Shown here one piece after another: positions 5,520 to 8,627 of a stretch of 8,627 nucleotides of DNA. The position numbers were made by a program, and so were the translations under genes. Origin of the DNA: an uncultured Oscillospiraceae bacterium (lineage in GTDB: Bacteria; Bacillota; Clostridia; Oscillospirales; Oscillospiraceae); assembly GCA_959022875.1 (NCBI GenBank), contig CAUFAM010000032.1, forward strand, positions 1 to 8,627, read 5' to 3'. A model generated the notes under the pieces. The model did no database searches and was not told where the DNA came from. It saw nothing but the letters and a program-made list of their open reading frames with translations. Each line of letters opens with the position of its first letter. The stretch's first letter is position 1.

Positions 5520-6023
5520 ATGGTGATCGTATACCGCTCCAACACCGGCTTTACCAAGGAGTATGCGGAAATGCTGGGCAAGGCGGAGAAGATGAAAGTA
5601 TATGGCCTCGATGAGGCCGGCGGGCTGGACCAGGGCACAGAGGTCTTTTTTATGGGCCCCCTGATGGCCGGGCACATCGCCGGAGTGGATCAGGCGGTGA
5701 AGCGCTTCCAGGTTAAAGGAGTGTGCGGGGTAGGCATGTCTCCCGCCTCGCAGCAGACGCTGGAGACCCTCGCCAAGGCCAACTATGTGCCCAACGCCCC
5801 CATGTTCTACCTCCAGGGGGGCTGGGCCCCAAAGAAGGTGGGGTGGATCAAGCGGCGGATGGTGAACATGGTCACCCGGTCTATGCGCCAGTCTCTGCGG
5901 GACAAGGGCAGCCGCCGTACCCCGGAGGAGCAGCGGCAGCTGGACTTTTTGGAAAAGGGCGGCAGCTTTGTGGCCTTTGAGAATCTGGAGGCCATCCGGG
6001 CCTGGATGAAGAACGGGAAGTAA
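5520..6023 (+). CDS. Flavodoxin-domain protein
   Basis: Protein of 167 residues with a flavodoxin-like fold that should bind FMN. The N-terminal strand and phosphate loop are VIVYRSNTGFTKEYAEML, with S7-N-T-G-F-T12 matching the S/T-x-T-G-x-T signature. A second loop is FFMGPLMAGHIAGVDQAVKRF (43-63), similar to the 'Gspiy.Gki...v..f' of HemG-like flavodoxin domains. The C-terminal third (about 95-167, GGWAPKKVGWIKRRMVNMVTRSM then RTPEEQRQLDFLEKGGSF) is basic and helical, and resembles uncharacterised Firmicutes relatives rather than electron-transfer flavodoxins. No membrane segment. GGAGGAA (5507-5513) lies 6 bases before the ATG, and 13 bases separate it from the regulator stop. Its place between regulator and kinase suggests a redox role linked to the signalling system, but substrate and partner are unknown. 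Confidence 0.88.
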   Translation: MVIVYRSNTGFTKEYAEMLGKAEKMKVYGLDEAGGLDQGTEVFFMGPLMAGHIAGVDQAVKRFQVKGVCGVGMSPASQQTLETLAKANYVPNAPMFYLQGGWAPKKVGWIKRRMVNMVTRSMRQSLRDKGSRRTPEEQRQLDFLEKGGSFVAFENLEAIRAWMKNGK

Positions 6024-6059
6024 AGAACGTTTCATGCAAGAGAAAAGGGGGCGTGCGCT

Positions 6060-7550
6060 ATGGGCAGACAACACCATAAATTTCAGTCACCGCCCCCGGC
6101 GGACCCCATTTCCGCGGCCCGGGATTCCTCCCTGGCCCTGCGGCTGAACATCGGCTTTTTCCTGCGGCAGCTGGGTGTGTTTCTGGTGATGGATTTGCTG
6201 CTGCTGACGATGATCACCCTGGGCATGGTTCTTTATGCGGAAAACCGCTGTGCCAGTGTGGCTGCCCTGGTGGAAGAGCGCGGGGTGCCAACCCAGGAAG
6301 CTCTGGCTTGGATGGAGGCCAGCGACTATACCATTACCCCGCTGGATGAGGTGCCGGGGCATTCCGGCGAGGACAGCGAAAACCGAATGGAAGGCCAGAC
6401 GCTGATGGCGTTCCCTTTTTTGCCCCAGCACACGGAGACGGCCCAGGGGGTGCGCTCCTGGGATCTTGCCTCCTATTACACCATCGCCCTGCCTAACGGG
6501 GGGGAGCCCTACGCCATCACCGTGGATCTGTCCGGCATTGCCCGCACGGTCTACTGGGCGGGACTGGTACTGCTGGGCTGCCAGGTGCTGTCCTTGTTCA
6601 CGGGCCTTCTGAGCAGCAAGCGTTCCATCCGAAAGGTGCTCCGGCCCATTCAGGAGCTGGCGGCTACCGCTGCCCGTTTGAACTCTATGACCCATATGTC
6701 CCGGCGGGAACTGGAAAACCTGACCGGGGAGCTGGAAAAAATTGATGCCAGCCATTTGGATAGCCGCATCGACCTGCCCGCCACCCAGAAGGAGCTGCGC
6801 TCCCTGGCCCAGGCCATCAATGAGATGATGGACCGGGTGAACCAGGCCTACGGAGCCCAGATGCGCTTTGTCTCCGATGCCAGCCATGAGCTGCGCACCC
6901 CCATCGCCGTCATCCAGGGCTATGCCGCCTTGCTGGATCGGTGGGGAAAGGAGGACCCGGAGGCTCTTCAGGAATCCATTGATGCCATCCGGGGGGAGGC
7001 GGCCTCCATGGAGCGGCTGGTGGAGCAGCTGCTGTTTTTGGCCCGGGGGGATAACGATTCCCAGCCGGTGAAGCGGGAGCGGGTGGATCTCACCGCCCTG
7101 ACCGGAGAGGTGCTCCGAGAGGAGGAGATGATCCACCCCCAGCGGGTGTTTCTCCCCCGCTGGGAGGAGAAGCCGGCGGCGGTATACGCCGATCCGGGGC
7201 TTATGAAGCAGGTGCTGCGGATTTTGATGGACAACGCCCTGAAGTATAGCCCCCCGGAGGGGAAAATCTATCTCCGTGTCACCCAGAGCCCGGGGTATGC
7301 CCGTCTCACCGTCCAGGATGAGGGAATGGGCATTGCGCCAAAGGACATTCCCCATATCTTTGAGCGGTTTTACCGTACCGACCGCTCCCGGGACCGGAAA
7401 ACAGGAGGGACCGGGCTTGGGCTGTCCATAGCCCGGTGGATCGTTGAGCGCCACGGGGGATGGTTTGAGGTGGTGTCCCGGGTGGATGTGGGTACCCGGT
7501 TGACCGTCGTGCTGCCCCTGATGGAAGAAAAGGAGGAATTGTCCCAATGA
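6060..7550 (+). CDS. Membrane sensor histidine kinase (HAMP, HisKA, HATPase)
   Basis: Protein of 496 residues. Membrane segments at about 38-59 and 164-184 bracket an outside domain of about 104 residues with no recognisable fold. A HAMP-like linker with IRKVLRPIQELAATAARLN follows TM2, unusually long, to about 265. The H-box is FVSDASHELRTPIAVIQGY with phosphoacceptor H276. The ATP domain has the N-box LMDNALKYS (N392), the G1 box DEGMGI (D420), the F-box-like FERFYRTDRSR and the G2 box GGTGLGLS at 449-456; all needed residues are present. AAAAGGGGG (6043-6051) lies 8 bases before the ATG. It is 36 bases after the flavodoxin gene and overlaps the next gene in ATGA (7547-7550). It probably pairs with the response regulator of the same operon. 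The signal is unknown. Confidence 0.95.
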   Translation: MGRQHHKFQSPPPADPISAARDSSLALRLNIGFFLRQLGVFLVMDLLLLTMITLGMVLYAENRCASVAALVEERGVPTQEALAWMEASDYTITPLDEVPGHSGEDSENRMEGQTLMAFPFLPQHTETAQGVRSWDLASYYTIALPNGGEPYAITVDLSGIARTVYWAGLVLLGCQVLSLFTGLLSSKRSIRKVLRPIQELAATAARLNSMTHMSRRELENLTGELEKIDASHLDSRIDLPATQKELRSLAQAINEMMDRVNQAYGAQMRFVSDASHELRTPIAVIQGYAALLDRWGKEDPEALQESIDAIRGEAASMERLVEQLLFLARGDNDSQPVKRERVDLTALTGEVLREEEMIHPQRVFLPRWEEKPAAVYADPGLMKQVLRILMDNALKYSPPEGKIYLRVTQSPGYARLTVQDEGMGIAPKDIPHIFERFYRTDRSRDRKTGGTGLGLSIARWIVERHGGWFEVVSRVDVGTRLTVVLPLMEEKEELSQ

Positions 7551-8119
7551 AGCTGCGTATGGCCTGCCCGGAGGATGCCCGGGCGCTGCTGGAAATTTAC
7601 CGGCCTTACATTGATACGACCATAACCTTTGAATATACCTGCCCCAGCCTGGAGGAGTTTCGAGGGCGTATTGTCCATACCCTGGAGCGCTACCCCTATC
7701 TGGTGCTGGAGGAGGAGGGCCGCCTTCTGGGCTATGCCTATGCCCATCCCCTGGCCCAGTGCGCTGCCTACGGCTGGAGCGCGGAGCTGTCCATCTACCT
7801 GGGGGAGAACACCCGGGGACGGGGGCTGGGGGTAAAGCTCTACGGGGCATTGATGGAACTGCTTTCCCGTCAAGGGGTGCGCACCGCCTGCGCCCTGGTG
7901 ACCAGTCCCAACCCACACAGCGAGGCCTTTCACGAGAAGCTGGGCTTTGTTCGTACCGGACTTCAGGAGCAGGTGGGGTATAAAAACGGCGGCTGGTTGG
8001 GAGTGTCCTTTTACCAAAAGCTCATCGGAGCCTATGACCTGGAACCCGAACCCGTCCGGGGACTGGGGGAGCTTTCTCAGGAAGAAATCAACCGTGTGCT
8101 GGAGCGGTTTTCCCATTAA
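7547..8119 (+). CDS. GNAT acetyltransferase, phosphinothricin/methionine-sulfoximine type
   Basis: Protein of 190 residues of the GNAT fold. The family pattern of Pat/Bar/MddA enzymes is clear: IYRPYIDTTITFEYTCPSLEEF (17-38), the WSAELSIYL strand with E80, the acetyl-CoA loop R90-G-R-G-L-G95, VTSPNPHSEAFHEKLGF (118-134) and GYKNGGWLGVSFYQKL (144-159). The family acetylates phosphinothricin, methionine sulfoximine or methionine sulfone on the alpha-amine, or related amino-acid analogues. The normal substrate in a gut anaerobe is unlikely to be a herbicide, so a name by homology should not be read as resistance. The start overlaps the kinase stop by 4 bases, so the two are translationally coupled. 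A C-terminal extension of about 25 residues (165-190) is slightly longer than family members of about 170 to 183. Final gene of the operon. Confidence 0.92.
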   Translation: MKLRMACPEDARALLEIYRPYIDTTITFEYTCPSLEEFRGRIVHTLERYPYLVLEEEGRLLGYAYAHPLAQCAAYGWSAELSIYLGENTRGRGLGVKLYGALMELLSRQGVRTACALVTSPNPHSEAFHEKLGFVRTGLQEQVGYKNGGWLGVSFYQKLIGAYDLEPEPVRGLGELSQEEINRVLERFSH

Positions 8120-8127
8120 ACAAACGA

Positions 8128-8160
8128 ACCCCGCAGGGCACAGCCCTGCGGGGTGTTGTT
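8128..8160. terminator. Strong intrinsic terminator (likely bidirectional)
   Basis: ACCCCGCAGGGC (8128-8139), loop ACA, GCCCTGCGGGGT (8143-8154): a perfect 12-bp stem followed by TGTTGTTTTA. It ends the plus-strand operon and probably serves the convergent thiI gene, whose stop is at 8173-8175; the T tract for that direction is weaker. Confidence 0.92.
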
Positions 8161-8172
8161 TTACTCAGAAGC

Positions 8173-8627
8173 TTAAACCTGGACGCGCTCAATGCCCTCC
8201 ACGGCGGCGGAGACCATGGCCTCAATGTCCAGAACCTGTTCGGCGGCCTCAATCTCTTCCAGAGTGGGGCGCAGCCGGGGGTGCCGGGGAGTGAAGACGG
8301 TGCAGCAGTCCTCATAGGGGAGGATGGAGGTGTCAAAGGTGCCGATCTTCCGGGAGATCTGCACGATGTCCTCCTTGTCCATGCCTACTACCGGGCGGAG
8401 AATGGGCAGCTTGACCACCGCGCCGGTGACGGTCATAGCCTCCATGGTCTGGCTGGCCACCTGGCCCAGACACTCGCCGGTAACCAGGGCCTTGGCCCCG
8501 CAGCGCTGGGCCACCCGCTCAGAAATGCGCATCATGAACCGGCGCATAATGAGGGTAAACAGCTCCGGGGGACAGGAGCGGCGCAGCTCCTCCTGAATGG
8601 CGGTGAAGGGCACCACATGGACGGTGA
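8173..8627 (-). CDS. thiI: ThiI, tRNA 4-thiouridine synthase / thiamine sulfur carrier enzyme, 5' part missing
   Basis: Only the C-terminal 150 residues are in the window; the start lies beyond 8627. ThiI adenylates U8 of tRNA and transfers sulfur to give 4-thiouridine; it can also feed sulfur to thiamine synthesis. Visible signatures of the C-terminal adenylation (AANH-type) domain are RFMMRISERVAQRCGAKALV, TGECLGQVASQT, RPVVGMDKEDIV and GTFDTSILPYEDCCTVF with a pair of adjacent cysteines, then PRHPRLRPTLEE. The protein stops shortly afterwards, so the rhodanese domain of the Escherichia coli form is absent; this is the Bacillus-type enzyme, in which a separate cysteine desulfurase supplies sulfur. 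The gene to its right cannot be seen. Identity is very sure. Confidence 0.95.
   Translation of the reverse strand, partial: TVHVVPFTAIQEELRRSCPPELFTLIMRRFMMRISERVAQRCGAKALVTGECLGQVASQTMEAMTVTGAVVKLPILRPVVGMDKEDIVQISRKIGTFDTSILPYEDCCTVFTPRHPRLRPTLEEIEAAEQVLDIEAMVSAAVEGIERVQV

Noticed and set aside
4091..5677. 528-codon open frame on the minus strand
   Set aside because: Antisense to the clear DUF4342 and response regulator genes; His/Gln/Pro-rich low-order composition typical of a GC-rich shadow frame, no ribosome binding site and no family motif.
6087..7916. 609-codon open frame on the minus strand
   Set aside because: Antisense to the histidine kinase, whose domains are all intact; Pro/Gly/His-rich without motifs, so a shadow frame.
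7550..8119. Herbicide or antibiotic resistance gene
   Set aside because: Family similarity alone does not show resistance; no mobile element or resistance context nearby.
1..8627. CRISPR array, phage, transposon, tRNA or rRNA
   Set aside because: I saw no spaced long repeats, transposase or integrase motifs, terminal inverted repeats or structural RNA signatures.

Overview
The window is a GC-rich stretch (roughly 60% by eye) with strong AAAGGAGG-type ribosome binding sites. Its gene set includes a TrpR-like YerC, a DUF4342 protein with a UBA-like domain, a ThiI with no rhodanese domain, and a secreted protein with copper-amine-oxidase-like repeats. Together these suggest a Gram-positive Clostridia chromosome, probably a gut Oscillospiraceae (Flavonifractor/Pseudoflavonifractor-like). 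That placement is inference. I see no phage, transposon, CRISPR array, tRNA or rRNA, so this looks like ordinary core or lineage-core chromosome.

Layout. Positions 1-1906, minus strand: a tight three-gene operon, read yerC, then a SAM-dependent methyltransferase, then hslO (Hsp33, cut by the left edge). Positions 1907-2095: an AT-rich divergent control region. Positions 2096-2761, plus: a Trp-rich DUF3298-like protein. Positions 2762-2787: a bidirectional terminator. Positions 2803-3984, minus: a secreted protein with an N-terminal amine-oxidase-stalk-like region and a C-terminal polysaccharide-deacetylase-like fold that lacks the catalytic residues. Positions 3985-4168: a dense divergent control region. 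Positions 4169-8119, plus: a five-gene operon encoding a UBA/DUF4342 membrane protein, an OmpR-family response regulator, a flavodoxin-like protein, a sensor histidine kinase and a GNAT acetyltransferase of the phosphinothricin/methionine-sulfoximine type. Positions 8128-8160: a strong terminator. Positions 8173-8627, minus: the C-terminal part of ThiI (tRNA 4-thiouridine synthase), cut by the right edge.

How the genes may work together. The two-component system is interleaved with a membrane protein and a flavodoxin and is translationally coupled to an acetyltransferase. Just upstream of the operon lies a run of 11-bp direct repeats, the arrangement used by OmpR/PhoB-type regulators. It sits downstream of the operon's own predicted promoter and upstream of the divergent promoter of the secreted pseudo-deacetylase. 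The simplest reading is a membrane-sensing module that controls itself and an envelope protein. This is inference and testable. The left operon pairs a TrpR-superfamily regulator with a redox chaperone, and its promoter carries a small palindrome that could be an autoregulatory operator.
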